64,000 bases of DNA, from the NCBI GenBank assembly GCA_947683425.1, contig CANTUQ010000055.1:4948001-5012000 (forward strand). Direction: 5' to 3'. Origin of the DNA: Excoecaria cochinchinensis (taxonomy: Eukaryota; Streptophyta; Magnoliopsida; Malpighiales; Euphorbiaceae). Positions within the stretch are counted from its first letter, which is position 1. The number at the start of each line of letters is the position of its first letter. Of the stretch, positions 1 through 11,858 are shown piece after piece. The notes beneath the pieces are model-generated. The model saw only the letters and a list, made by a program, of their open reading frames with translations. It had not been told where the DNA came from and did not search any database. The position numbers and the translations under genes are program-made.

Positions 1-1701
1 AACACAACTCAAAAACTCACGTATCATTATCATATCATGTGAATTGAATTAAATACGAACCTATAACTCATGTATACATGTATATCGATCAAATTCAAAA
101 ATATATAAATATATATATCAAATACAGGAGGTAATAAGAACATATAACTCACATTGAAATAATCCATGTTCATGTAAATTATAAGCATTTAAATCATGTA
201 CATCATTATTAATCATGTATACATATCTCATAATTAAACAATTATCAAATTGTAATACAGATTAAAACCCAATCATGATTCATGTAGTGAAAAACCCCAT
301 ATAACAGAAGTTTAAAACTTTGTTTTTAAAATAGGGCAGAAGAGGAAGAGAGGCCAGTCACGAGTCACACAGGCAATTGTGACTCGTGACGCTAGCTTCT
401 CGCAAGCGTCTCACAAAAGGGCGGTCATGAGTCGTGATCGTCCATCACGACTCGTGACACCAACACTAAGGAAGGGGAGGTCACGAGTCGAGATCTCGTG
501 ACGCAAGCTTCTCGCAGCAGAAGGGACGGTCACGAGTGGTGATCCTCCATCACGACTCGTGACTGCCCAGGGAAGAGGGTCACGAGTCATGATTCTCACT
601 CATGACTCGTGATCCTCCTCACTCTCCGCTAGAAGGAAGAAATGGTTCCTAGAATTTTCAGAAAACATGAAAAACAGAGTACATCAAGAATTCAAAACTC
701 CATCTTGCCCAAAGCCATTTTCATGCAATAAATATGCAAACACGTACCTTCAAGTCTCTAGAATACATTTATAGGAATCTTAATACAAGTCACGTATTAT
801 TACTATTCAAATAGAGGGCAATACCAAAACGTCAACAACCCAGGATTTTACATTCACACTCATGTATATACATCTCTATTTTAACGTTCAAAACATCAGA
901 ACTTCACCACTACAAATCATACATATAAATTTATCTTACTCTTGCATTTTGATATACAAACACACATAAATAACATTCACATCAGAACAGCAAACAGGAT
1001 CAAAAATGAGAAAGGACAGACACTCCCAAACCTGATAATGAAGTTCAACTTCCACTGTAACCTTCAATCCACAACCTTTCCTTTTCCTTTATCCTTCCTC
1101 TTCTCTTCAGCAGTTTTCATGAACCGACAAATAAAACACAATATCAACCCAATGAAATAGTAATGAATATCACGAAAGAAGGAGAAGATGGAGAACCACA
1201 CATAAACTTACAGCCACTTACCTCCTGAAACTTCTTCTAAACTCAAACCCTAGCTCCACAATGGATGAACACACATGCAAATGGGAAAGAACAGAAAATG
1301 GAGAGGAGAAGAGTGGCTAACGTGAGAGAGAGCAAGAGAGAAAGAGAGTGAAATCTGATGGCTTCTTTAGGAAGCTAAAGAAAAATTCTGAAACCCTCTT
1401 TTCTCTCTCCCACATGCACACATTCACCTCTCCACTTGTCATGTTCTGATTGGACCCCCAAATCCACTAATAACTCTTTTTCCAATAGCTCCTTACAATT
1501 ACTAATAAATCCTTGTCAAAATACTTTTTACTCACTAAATAAAAATCTGCAATTTAATACTTTTAATTCCTTGCAATTAAATCCTCTTTCACTTGTAAAA
1601 TTACCCAATTGCCCTTAATTACTCTTGTAAAAATTACCAACATATCCATATTATCCAATTAAAATTGCTAATTCCAACTAGGCCACTTTTGGGGTGTGAC
1701 A
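1..1701 (-). repeat. TE-1 left LTR (3' LTR of the element), partial
   Basis: Base 1 aligns with base 4119 of the right LTR, and similarity continues to the end GGTGTGACA at 1701 (5' end TGTCACACC in element orientation). It lacks a 105-bp unit in its hairpin cluster that the right copy carries twice. There is no coding content: short open frames here are translations of palindromic DNA. Confidence 0.88.
357..613. repeat. Hairpin cluster in TE-1 left LTR
   Basis: The opening unit is a perfect 12-bp inverted repeat: GTCACGAGTCAC (357-368) and GTGACTCGTGAC (379-390). Further CACGAGTCGTGA and TCACGACTCGTG pairs follow to 613. CpG density is far above the AT-rich surroundings. Confidence 0.8.
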
Positions 1702-1739
1702 ATTCTCTCCCCCTTAAGAAATTTCGTCCTCGAAATTTC
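1702..1739 (-). promoter_or_regulatory. Polypurine tract and pre-LTR hairpin of TE-1
   Basis: Minus-strand reading: a 9-bp perfect stem GAAATTTCG / CGAAATTTC with loop AGGA (1718-1739), then the purine tract TTAAGGGGGAGAGAATT directly before the LTR. The tract is the expected plus-strand primer of reverse transcription. The hairpin overlaps what would be the end of pol in complete relatives, but no pol is left here. Confidence 0.75.
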
Positions 1740-1797
1740 CCCGCTTATCATATACATCTGAAAATATCAAAACCGAAACAAAACAAAACTTAACATA

Positions 1798-3009
1798 TCA
1801 ACACTTACCAGAAGGACCTGCGGTATCAGTCGCATCTTCTCTAATCAAAGCATATACCCTAGGCCGATTATATTCTTCCGTAGCACCAGGTCGTTGTACC
1901 GTCTCTAATGGTGCTCGCGGAGCTCTACTTCTATCACGGTTGCTTCGAATCAGATTGGATCTTCTACTTTCTTTTTGATTCTCGTCCTCTTGCCGATTAG
2001 GGCAACTAGCTAATGGATGCTCCATACTCCCTCACTTAAAGCATGCACCGGTAATCTTGTGACATGTACCCCAATGGTACCTATGACAATGCTCACACTC
2101 CGGTGCTCGATTTCCCTTACTACCATGTGGGGCTACACTCCCTACTTGCGAAGGCACTTGGACAGTCTCTCTATTTCCTTGTCCACCTGGAGCACCCTTG
2201 GGTTTCTTATTACTAGCAACTCCATCATCCGATGCTCTTCTCTTATGCGCCATGTTTTGCTTTACCATCTCAGATTCTTCTAACTTCATTGCCGCTGCCA
2301 CAAGCTGATAATACCCCACTGGTTGCAAGATGGTCATTGCAGACAAAGGACCTCTAAACACCTCACGCAGTCCCTCTTTAAAGTGCCTACATCTGAACTC
2401 ATCCGTCAACAACTGCTCGGGCACATACTTACTCAACCGGTTGAATTCCTTATCATACTCACTCACGGTCATACCCCACTGCTTCAAACTGATAAACTCT
2501 CTCCACTTGGCTTCTTGGTATGCCTTTGTCACATACTTCTGCTCAAATTCTTGCTTGAAGAATTCCCATGTCAACTCGGCTGGTCGCTGAGGATTTCGCA
2601 TCACAAGTTCCCACCAATCATACGCTGATCCTTGAAGCAAAGACACTGCACAAAGCACCCTCTGGTCTGCAGGACATCTAATCTCTTGCAAAATCTGACC
2701 TACCCTCTTAAACTAAAACTCAGCCACATCTGATTCATCCAAAGCAGTCCCATGAAAATCCTCTGCTCCTCTTTTTCTTAACAACTCAGTTGGAGCCTTT
2801 GGAGCAGTCAACCTATCTACTGCTTGTAGCAAACCTTGCACTAATGCTGGATCCAGACCACCACCCATATTCGGACCTACCGTTGGTGCATGTTCCTGTG
2901 CATGCCTATCCTGTCCGACCGGATCACCTCCTCTGACCGGATTATCTCTACGACCCACATTGACACTGTCCATTGTGTCGCCCATATACTCACTTGGATC
3001 CGACTCCAT
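1798..3009 (-). pseudogene. gag: TE-1 gag (capsid/nucleocapsid), two in-frame stops
   Basis: The start MESDPSE (ATG at 3009-3007) is shared with TE-2 and TE-3. One frame runs to a TGA at 1798-1800. It contains a Retrotrans_gag-type capsid region (SAYDWWELV, TWEFFKQEFEQKYV, LSKYVPE) and a C-terminal nucleocapsid with a Cys/His cluster CEHCHRYHWGTC followed by a CCHC knuckle. Stop codons break it at 2713-2715 (where TE-3 has Trp) and 2032-2034 (at the second Cys of the knuckle), so this copy cannot make full Gag. After AGPSGK the frame ends at a GTAAGT sequence and no protease begins. Gag would form cytoplasmic particles that package element RNA. Confidence 0.85.
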
Positions 3010-3126
3010 ATAAACACTACACAACACAAGACATCTGCATTAGACCACGACACAAAACTGACTCGCATGCATAGACTCGACTCTTCACTCAAACAATCTC
3101 AACATAACCCAGAACCACCAAACCGG

Positions 3127-3138
3127 GCTCTGATACCA
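3127..3138 (-). other. Primer binding site of TE-1 (tRNA-Met type)
   Basis: TGGTATCAGAGC on the minus strand, three bases inside the LTR edge, matches the initiator tRNA-Met primer site used by most plant chromoviruses. It fixes the element's orientation. Confidence 0.85.
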
Positions 3139-3141
3139 AGC

Positions 3142-5939
3142 TCTAACACCCCGATACCCCTGTTGGAAGGATACCAGAGCGCCACGCTGGCAAACACAAA
3201 TACAAATCCAAATACACACTAATAAACAAAACCAAAATGAGATATAAAGAAACCTTTAAACATAATATAGCAAGTCCTTGAACATACATCATATCAATAT
3301 CGTTTTACCAAATAGGCTTGTGAGCAAATACATATACCAAAATAGTTGTTCCCTTACAAAAGATTCATTTTGCTATGAACAAGCCAAGTACAAAATAACA
3401 GCGGAAGACACAAAAATAAACTTCATCCAAAATGACTTCTAGTGGCCGACCTGCAGATGTCTGACTCGAAACCGAACTCGCCACTTGCACGGGAAAAGAA
3501 CCCGTGCTATGCGATAACGCTTAGTGGGGAGGAACAAAACAAACGGAAATACGCGTATACAATATTTACAACAATAATTTAAACTCATCGTAACCATAAA
3601 CGTGCAATTAAGTTTTAATTCAATAATCAAAGGCATCAAAATTACATATAAGCATATTTTCATAATTCTACAAGACATGCATCAACATACTTTACAAGCA
3701 ATTAACTATTCAATTCATACTTCTCACCATTCTAAGTACACAGATACAAGGTACATATCATAAAGTTATTCATGAATTCTTACTCATCTTAAACATTTAA
3801 TCCTCAATATACATCTCAACATATGCAACACATAATAACATATAGCCTAATTAGTCTGAAAATACTCTTTAGAAGTGGATACGGTCCATTGGATACTGAT
3901 AAAACACAGTATCCCAAGCATATGGAGACATGAGTCTCAAACATGTGATTTTCATATGGAGACAAAAGTCTCTCATTATTTCCATATAGACCCAAATGGT
4001 GTCGAAACAAGGATCCAAACGGGACTCGCACATAACGTTTTATCATATAGCAGCTGCACACACACCTTGACCTAAGTAAGCGCTTACTTATCAACTACTA
4101 TTACTATTCAGGCTTAAAAACACAACTCAAAAACTCACGTATCATTATCATATCATGTGAATTGAATTAAATACGAACCTATAACTCATGTATACATGTA
4201 TATCGATCAAATTCGAAAATATATAAATATATACATCAAATACAGGAGGTAATAAGAACATATAACTCACATTGAAATAATCCATGTTCATGTAAATTAT
4301 AAGCATTTAAATCATGTACATCATTATTAATCATGTATACATATCTCATAATTAAAAAATTATCAAATTGTGATACAGATTAAAACCCAATCATGTGTCA
4401 TGTAGTGAAAAACCCCATATAATAGAAGTTTAAAACTTTGTTTTTAAAACAGGGCAGAAGAGGAAGAGAGGCCAGTCATGAGTCACACAGGCAATTGTGA
4501 CTCGTGACACTAGCTTCTCGCAAGCGTCTCACAAAAGGGCGGTCACGAGTCGTGATCCTCCATCACGACTCGTGACACCAACACTAAGGAAGGGGCGGTC
4601 AAGAGTCGAGATCTCGTAATGCAAGCTTCTCGCAGCAGAAGGGACGGTCACAAGTGGTGATCCTCCATCACGACTCGTGACACCAACACTAAGGAAGGGG
4701 AGGTCACGAGTCGAGATCTCGTGACGCAAGCTTCTCGCAGCAGAAGGGATGGTCACGAGTGGTGATCCTCCATCACGACTCGTGACTGCCCAGGGAAGAG
4801 GGTCACAAGTCGTGATTCTCACTCACGACTCGTGATCCTCCTCACTCTCCGCTAGAAGGAAGAACTGGTTCCTAGAATTTTCAGAAAACATGAAAACAGA
4901 AATCGTGGAAAACAGAGTACATCAAGAATTCAAAACTCCATCTTGCCCAAAACCATTTTCATGAAATAAATATGCAAACACGTACCTTCAAGTCTCCAGA
5001 ATACATTTATAGGAATCTTAATACAAGTCACGTATTATTACTATTCAAACAGAGGGCAATACCAGAACGTCAACAACCCAGGATTTTGCATTCACACTCA
5101 TGTATATACATCTCTATTTTAACGTTCAAAACATCAGAACTTCACCACTACAAATCATACATATAAATTTATGTTACTCTTGCATTTCGATATACAAACA
5201 CACATAAATAAAATTCACATCAGAACAGCAAACAGGATCAAAAATGAGAAAGGACAGACACTCCCAAACCTGATAATGAAGTTCAACTTCCACTGTAACC
5301 TTCAATCCACAACCTTTCCTTTTCCTTTATCCTTCCTCTTCTCTTCAGCAGTTTTCACGAACCGACAAATAAAACACAATATCAACCCAATGAAACAGTA
5401 ATGAATATCCCGAAAGAAGGAGAAGATGGAGAACCACACATAAACTTACAGCCACTTACCTCCTGAAACTTCTTCTAAACTCAAACCCTAGCTCCACAAT
5501 GGATGAACACACATGCAAATGGGAAAGAACAGAAAATGGAGAGGAGAAGAGTGGCTAACGTGAGAGAGAGCAAGAGAGAAAGAGAGTGAAATCTGATGGC
5601 TTCTTTAGGAAGCTAAAGAAAAATTCTGAAACCCTCTTTTCTCTCTCCCACATGCACACACTCACCTCTCCACTTGTCATGTTCTGATTGGACCCCCAAA
5701 TCCACTAATAACTCTTTTTCCAATAGCTCCTTACAATTACTAATAAATCCTTATCAAAATACTTTTTACTCACTAAATAAAAATCTGCAATTTAATACTT
5801 TTAATTCCTTGCAATTAAATCCTCTTTCACTTGTAAAATTACCCAATTGCCCTTAATTACTCTTGTAAAAATTACCAACATATCCATATTGTCCAATTAA
5901 AATTGTTAATTCCAACTAGGCCACTTTTGGGGTGTGATA
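3142..5939 (-). repeat. TE-1 right LTR (5' LTR of the element), about 2.8 kb
   Basis: It lies between the primer site and LTR-a. In element orientation it starts TATCACACC (the partner has TGTCACACC) and ends GGGGTGTTAGA, so both tips have changed bases. Modules in element order: hairpin cluster (4833-4475), central palindrome around TAAGCGCTTA (near 4077), GAGAC/GTCTC hairpins (near 3950), double hairpin (3524-3487). No coding content is seen. Confidence 0.87.
4475..4833. repeat. Hairpin cluster in TE-1 right LTR with a 105-bp tandem duplication
   Basis: The same CACGAGTCGTGA family of inverted repeats as at 357-613. A 105-bp unit beginning GACACCAACACT occurs at 4574 and again at 4679; the left LTR has it once. 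The two copies already differ by several bases. Confidence 0.8.
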
Positions 5940-6556
5940 TTTTGTACCTTAGGGTACCAATGCGAATATGAGGTATCCATGGATGCCAATGTGATTACTG
6001 TACCAATGTGGGTACCAATGCGATACCCGTTATCTGCATCCTTGAATTGTAGGCAAGGCTAATGAAATTGTTGAGCATTTATAAAGAATGTGATATTATT
6101 GGAAATGTGAATGCAATGCGTTAAATTCTAACTTGTGATACAACCATATGAACATGATTTATTAGTACGGCTATGTGTAAATCAAGATGTATGATATGCA
6201 ATGTTTATATTAAGTTAATCCCAAAGTGTACGTATGTTCAGATATATGTGTGAAAGAGGTATTCTGGTGTGCATGGTAAATATCATTGTCCATTTATAAG
6301 AATGATGGAAATAAAGTATAGAATGAATGTTATGTTGTGAAAATAGTAATGTAAATCCATGCATATGCAAGTGCTAATGGTTATTTTGTTATGTATATAT
6401 ATGAATTTGTATGTGCGATACAAGTAAAGATAAGACTTATAGAATCGAAATGATTGACTTTAATGATATTGATAATTACTTATTATGTAGTCATTGATGG
6501 TTAATCTGAAATTATATATGTGTAATTATATATGATCACTTAGATGTGATAGATGA
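5940..6556 (+). repeat. LTR-a, first fragment
   Basis: It resembles the CHR LTR, with GTACC/GGTAC hairpin pairs near 5946 and the phrase GCGATACCCGTTATC (CHR: GCGTTACCCGTTATC). It is cut on the left by TE-1 and interrupted on the right by S1. The last five bases (GATGA, 6552-6556) are the S1 TSD. Confidence 0.75.
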
Positions 6557-9130
6557 TGTAACACCCCAACACTCCCCCGTTGGAAGGGATGCCGGTTGCC
6601 ACACGCACAAACTCATATACAAACTCAAATACGTACACATATACTCATATAAGTTAAGAAAACAAATACATTTAATCAAAAGATAACAAATCCATATATA
6701 TATAACCCTATAGTTTTTACAAAAGGAATTTGTAAAAGATAAACTTTTAACATATACATATACAAAATCATTCTTTACAAAAATTACATTTCCAAAATTC
6801 GTTCCATAAATAAAATACAGTGGAAGACAAAATAATTCCAATTAAAGACTTCTAGTGGCCGACCTGCAGATGTCTGACTCCAAAATGAACCTGGCACCTA
6901 CACGGGGAAAGAGCCCGTGCTAAACGATAGCGCTTAGTGGGGAGGAACAACACATGCATGTACATATAATTGCAATAAACATATATATAAGCTTAATAAT
7001 AACAATAGCATATGGACATATACTACTCATGCTTATAACAAGTATTCATCATACACGTATATCGGAAAGTAACCATTCATATCCAAGTAGTCAATATTCA
7101 TGTATCAACAGGAATATAATCATATAACCATTCATACCCGAATACAAGTATTCCATTTTATCATGTCATAACGCATATACATATACATGTAACATATATT
7201 CATTTCATATAACTAATAGCTTCATATATCAATCTCATGTACAACCTCAAGAAGTAGCCTGATTACTCGCTAACTAGTAGATACGGGTACTAATGATACT
7301 AATAGGACATAGTATCCCAAGCATGTGGAGACATGGGTCTCAAAACATTTTTATAATCATGTATACCCGAAAGTATACCGGAGACCGAGGCCTCAAACAT
7401 CTTATATAACCCAAACGGGGCCCAAATCAAAGACCCAAACGGGGCCCACAAGTAACAAGTAACATATGGCAGCTGCACTCATACCCTTAGCCTTGATAAG
7501 TGCTTATCTATCCACTAACTATGACTACTAGGCTCTAATAACAACTCAATCATGATCTAAAACAATTATCATATAATAGAGGATAAATCAAGTATAATCA
7601 TGTTATTTTATGCATACATCTGTATTTAATCAAGATGAAGACATATAAATCATGTACAAATCTAATTAAGAACATATAATTTATCAATTAATAGGCCATA
7701 TAAGACAAATCATGTGTCATATAGTAAAAACCCATGTAAAATAAGCTCAAAACTCTTTTTCAAAACAGGGCAAGAGAGGCCTCACTGTCGTGCTCGCGAC
7801 AGCGACAGGAAGAGAAGTCATTCACGAGTCGCACATGCTGTGCCGAATCGTGATGCTAGGACCTCCCGCCTCGCAGGAAAGGGATGGTCACGAGTCGTGA
7901 TCCTCCCTCACGACTCGTGATGCCAACGCTTCATAGGAAGAGGAGGTCACGAGTCGTGATCCTCCCTCACTCCTCGTGACTGCCAAGGGAAGAGGGGTAC
8001 GAGAAATGATCCTCACTCACGACTCATGACCTTCCCACTTCAAGACTTCATACTACAGAGCAAAAATCCCGCGAGAAGGAGAAGAGCCGGTTCTATCGCG
8101 CTCGCGACAGAATCGATTCTCCTCGATCTCCAAAAACGCAGAAACAGAATTTGAAGGAAATCAAAACCAAACTTCACCCAAACCCATATGTCATGCAATT
8201 TCATGTAAAAGCTTACCTTTTTTGCCTCCAAATCATGTTCACAATCATAATAACACAAATCACACAATATTATCACACATCAAAACAACATTTACGGAGA
8301 TTCCAAAAACCCAGAAATTCATCTCACATTCATGTATAATACACTCTAAATCAACATGCAAACCACTGTAACTATCTCGTCACAAATCATGTATACAAAT
8401 CAATTATACTCATACATTTTCATATACCAAAACACATAAATAATAGAAACATTTGAACTCAAAACAGGATCCAAAACGAGAATGGATAGAACACTCTCCA
8501 ACAACTCCCAAACCTAAAATGGAGCTCAACCCGCTAGCTTCAGAATCCAACCTTTCCTTTTCCTTTATCCTTCCTTCTCTCTTCAGATTCTTGCACAAAC
8601 CAAATCAAAACCAAAGCTTAGTTAACCCATGCAAACAACCACATAACCCAAATCCAACCCGTGAGAAGGAAAAGAAGAAGAAAACCTAAAGTACTTGCAG
8701 CTACTTACCTCTAGGAACCCTTCAAAACTCAAAACCCTAGCTCAAAGATTGAAGAATAGCACATGCAAGGCTTGAGAGTAAAAATGGAGAAGAGAAAGAA
8801 AAACGTGAGAGGGCAAGGGCAGAGGAGCAAAATCCAATAGCTTCCACGGGAAGCTAAAGTTTCCAGCCTTCCTTCTCTCTACTCCTTTCAAATCCCCATT
8901 AATGCATCCAACAACCCATACACACATCACCCTTCTATTGGACCTCACTTTCTTCCTTTGACTTTCTTGCTCTTTTTGTCTTTTAGCCACTTACTCAAAT
9001 ACAAAAATATCCTCTACAAACTCCTATAATTCCTAACATATATCTCACTTCTTTTGTCAATGACCAAAATACCCTTTTACACATCCACTAACACATGCAA
9101 TTTCTACTAGGCCATATTTGGGATGTGACA
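6557..9130 (-). mobile_element. S1: solo LTR, 2574 bp, TSD GATGA
   Basis: It begins TGTAACACC and ends GATGTGACA, flanked by exact GATGA copies (6552-6556, 9131-9135), with no internal region. This is the usual product of recombination between two LTRs of one element. It is related to the TE-1 LTR and carries the same module order: hairpin cluster 8110-7785, central palindrome GATAAGTGCTTATC near 7496, double hairpin near 6937-6899. Confidence 0.92.
7785..8110. repeat. Hairpin cluster of S1, mixed unit types
   Basis: It contains both unit types seen elsewhere: CTGTCGTGCTCGCGACAG (7785-7802) and CTATCGCGCTCGCGACAG (8093-8110), as in TE-2 and TE-3, with CACGAGTCGTGA pairs between them, as in TE-1. 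Confidence 0.75.
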
Positions 9131-9287
9131 GATGATATATCATATATATGTGATAATGCAAGGCCTGTTCAAGATTTGATGTAATGGCTGTTATGTATGA
9201 TTAGGTTATTATATGTTGTATTTTGTTCCCCACTAAGCGTTATCGCTTAGCATGGATGTTTAATCCGTGCAGGTATCTGAAGATAGT
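9131..9287 (+). repeat. LTR-a, second fragment
   Basis: LTR-a continues after S1. It carries the double hairpin CTAAGCG TTAT CGCTTAG plus a GCATGGAT / ATCCGTGC arm pair near 9231-9272. It ends at ATAGT (9283-9287), the TE-2 TSD. Confidence 0.8.
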
Positions 9288-10709
9288 TGTCACACCCCAA
9301 AATAGCCCTAGTCGGAATTGGCGCGTTAACTCGGGAATTTAAGGGTATTTCAGTAATTTATGCTTGAGAAAAAAATTGGATAATAAGGATTTTATGGCAA
9401 AGTAATTAATTAAGGTTGTAAAGGGAAATGTTAGAGTGTGCTTGTAGCGTATGGAAGTAGGATATAAGTGGATTAAGGGGTTTTATAGTGTAGGTTGTAT
9501 GTATGGTGCCATGGATGTAAGTGGGTTTTAAGGAATGATTTGGTGTGAGTGGTGTTTGGTGCCTTGAAGATATTTATTCAAGACTTGGTTGTGTGTGGTT
9601 TGTGTATGGTGCTTTTAGTGGAAAAGTCAAGTGAGTGGATGTTTGGTCCTATAGGAAGTTGACAAGTGGCTTGGTAGGTGGGCAATTATTGGGAAAAGAA
9701 TTAAAGGAAAAGAAGAATGAGAGGGAGAGCAGATTTTCACGTGGGTTTCTCTCCTCTCTCTCCCGTTCTTTCTCTTCTTCTCTCCTTTCCCATTTCTTGC
9801 GTTTCCTCTCTTGGTTGTGTGAGTTGGAGCTGATTTGGTAGTGTTTGAAGAGCAAGATTAAGAAGGTATGTGGTTAGATTTTGGATTATTGTGTTTGGAT
9901 CTTCTTCTTCTTCTAGTTGCTTTTGATTTTGGGAATTTAAAGTTGGATGGGTAATTTGTGAGTTTTGGTATGTGCAAGTTTTGAGTGACTAGAAGAAGAA
10001 CAAAGGCAAGGAGAAGGTTCAAGAGTGAAGATCAGCTGGGTTTTTGGTCTACAAGAGGTTTGGGAGCTTTGATTTCTTCATTATGTTTGAGTTGTCATTT
10101 GCCTAATTCTCCTTGAATCATGAGTATGTATTTATGTTTGTTTCCAATAAATTGAAGTACTTTGATATGAGTTTATGCATGATTTAATTTGAGTAAATGT
10201 GTTAGTAATCCATGTTATTGAATGAGATGAATTTATATGTGAGTTGGCATTGAAATGCATGAGTTTGAGAAATCTTTCGAATTTGATGTGTGATGGTGAT
10301 TTTGGGCAATTCTGTTCCGTTTTTGTTTGACCTCTGTGCATTGTTTTTGTCATATCTGTAGTTATAGAGCTCTGAATCATGTTATTCTTGATCCATTAGA
10401 ACCATGATTCCCATTCCTTTAAATTTCTCAGAAATAGCCTTGGACTAATTCTCGCTCTAAGACATCGAAAAATTGATTTCAAATGTAGTGTCCCTGTTGG
10501 GTCGGGTTGTTTGAACAGTTTGGGTTGTGGAGATCATATCTGGAGTTATAGGTGTCTTTTTGACCTGAAATTTGTTTCATGTGAACGGTAACATCCTAGG
10601 GAACATTTGTTAAGAAGGAAGTTTTGGCTAAAAATGAGGTTTAGAGGTTGGTTTAGGCAATGCAAATCTGGGGCGTTAAACAGTCTTCTGCGGGTTCTGA
10701 ATCGAGCGT

Positions 10710-10747
10710 CTGTCGCGATCGCGACAAGGGTCGCGACCTCGCGACAG
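10710..10747. repeat. Isolated CpG-rich palindrome pair in TE-2 left LTR
   Basis: CTGTCGCGATCGCGAC, a short linker, then GTCGCGACCTCGCGACAG. The outer arms CTGTCGCG and CGCGACAG also pair across the whole unit. The same unit is at 15608-15645 in the right LTR, and a related one is at 41462-41499 in S3. Confidence 0.75.
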
Positions 10748-11255
10748 AAAAACCTATATTAGCCTTTATTTCTTCATTTTTGAGCCCTCGATTGATTCGG
10801 ATCAATCCCGTACCTTCCCCTCAGCTTTTTATGCATGTTTAGGGTAATTAAATGGCTGTGTAAGTAGTTGTCTTTGGGAGAAACTTAGGAGTATGATTAA
10901 GATTGGTGTTTTAGCTAGTAAATAATGATAGATATAACTTTGTGAAGGATGAGGATTAATATGTGTTAATCTTATGAGTAACCTAAGCATGATGTATCAC
11001 ATGTTTGAATGCATGTAACATGGGTGCGATTGAGACGAATGGCGAATAATGTTGTTGTTATAGATTGTGTATATGAATATTGTTAGTCGTACGTTTTATC
11101 GAAATTCTTGATACGGATGTTGTGTTTATGTTGTCAATGATGTGTGGCTTGCTGGAGATGAGGTAAGAGACCTTCGGTTATGTTTCGTGTGTTTGTAGGT
11201 GAGTATGAGGAAGGAAAGATTCTGCAGAATTCTGTAAATTTTAGGAATCATGACT

Positions 11256-11617
11256 CTGTCGCGATCGCGACACTGTCGCGAGCGCGACAGAGACCGGTGA
11301 TTCTGATGCTGTGCCATCGCGAGCACGCGACGTTGTCGCGAGCCCGCGATAGCAATAGCTTGTGTGTTCTCTGTCGCGAGCGCGACAACCGTCGCGATCG
11401 CGACAGAGCACATTGTTGGCCTGTGCTATCGCGAGCACGCGACTTGTCGCGACCCCGCGATAGCAATGCTTGCCCTCTGTCACGATCGCGATAACGTCGC
11501 GAGCGCGACAGAGCCGGGCCCTTCTCTCCTTCCCGCGATCGTGAAGTCCGTCGCGCGCGCGCAGCGAAGAGACTATGGTCTCTGTCGCGAGCGCGACAGG
11601 CATCGCGAGCGCGACAG
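11256..11617. repeat. CpG-rich hairpin cluster in TE-2 left LTR
   Basis: Tandem inverted repeats built from TCGCGA cores, such as CTGTCGCGAGCGCGACAG (11273-11290), a double unit at 11371-11406, and a 40-nt hairpin (11425-11464) with arms GCTATCGCG and CGCGATAGC around an inner CGCGAC TT GTCGCG. Where one arm reads CTGTC the other reads GACAG; where one reads CTATC the other reads GATAG. Confidence 0.85.
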
Positions 11618-11858
11618 ATGTGTTCTGCCGAATGAGTTTTCTGTGGTGATTGCAATGTTTGAATTCCGAACTTGTGGTACCTTTTGGTTTATAATTGGAC
11701 TATTTTATGAAGTATGTTAATATAATTGGATGTATTATGCATATCTGTACTTATGATCTCTCTCTGAGATTAATATGTTATGCATAAAGAGTAAATTGTG
11801 TGATTTGAAATATGATTTGTATTATGCACGACCTGCGAGAGTCAGTCTAGTGGATAGT

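Larger units (their letters stand above)
1..5939 (-). mobile_element. TE-1: gag-only Ty3/gypsy (chromovirus-type) LTR retrotransposon, cut by window start
   Basis: Two copies of one LTR (1-1701 partial, 3142-5939 complete) flank a 1.4-kb internal region on the minus strand with a tRNA-Met-type primer site, a gag frame and a polypurine tract. Protease, reverse transcriptase, RNase H and integrase are absent: gag is followed almost directly by the pre-LTR hairpin and polypurine tract. It would need enzymes from a relative such as the chromovirus at 38652-64000. The right end abuts LTR-a at 5940. The left TSD is outside the window, so insertion into LTR-a is inferred. Confidence 0.85.

Noticed and set aside
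3127..3138. tRNA-like sequences TGGTATCAGAGC at several places.
   Set aside because: They are 12-base primer binding sites next to LTR ends, not tRNA genes. No cloverleaf surrounds them.
5940..6556. LTR-a as a left-over host intergenic region.
   Set aside because: Its phrase GCGATACCCGTTATC, GTACC/GGTAC hairpins, double hairpin and LTR end match the CHR LTR layout.
8453..8689. Small Lys/Pro/Asn-rich frames in LTR 5' parts (also 23582-23875, 27629-27922 and 9635-9841).
   Set aside because: They sit in AT-rich or purine-rich LTR sequence, lack domains, and differ by frame-breaking indels between LTR copies.
6557..9130. S1 and S3 as DNA transposons because of long inverted tips.
   Set aside because: They match LTRs of complete elements in the window, have 5-bp TSDs and carry LTR modules, so solo LTR is the better call.
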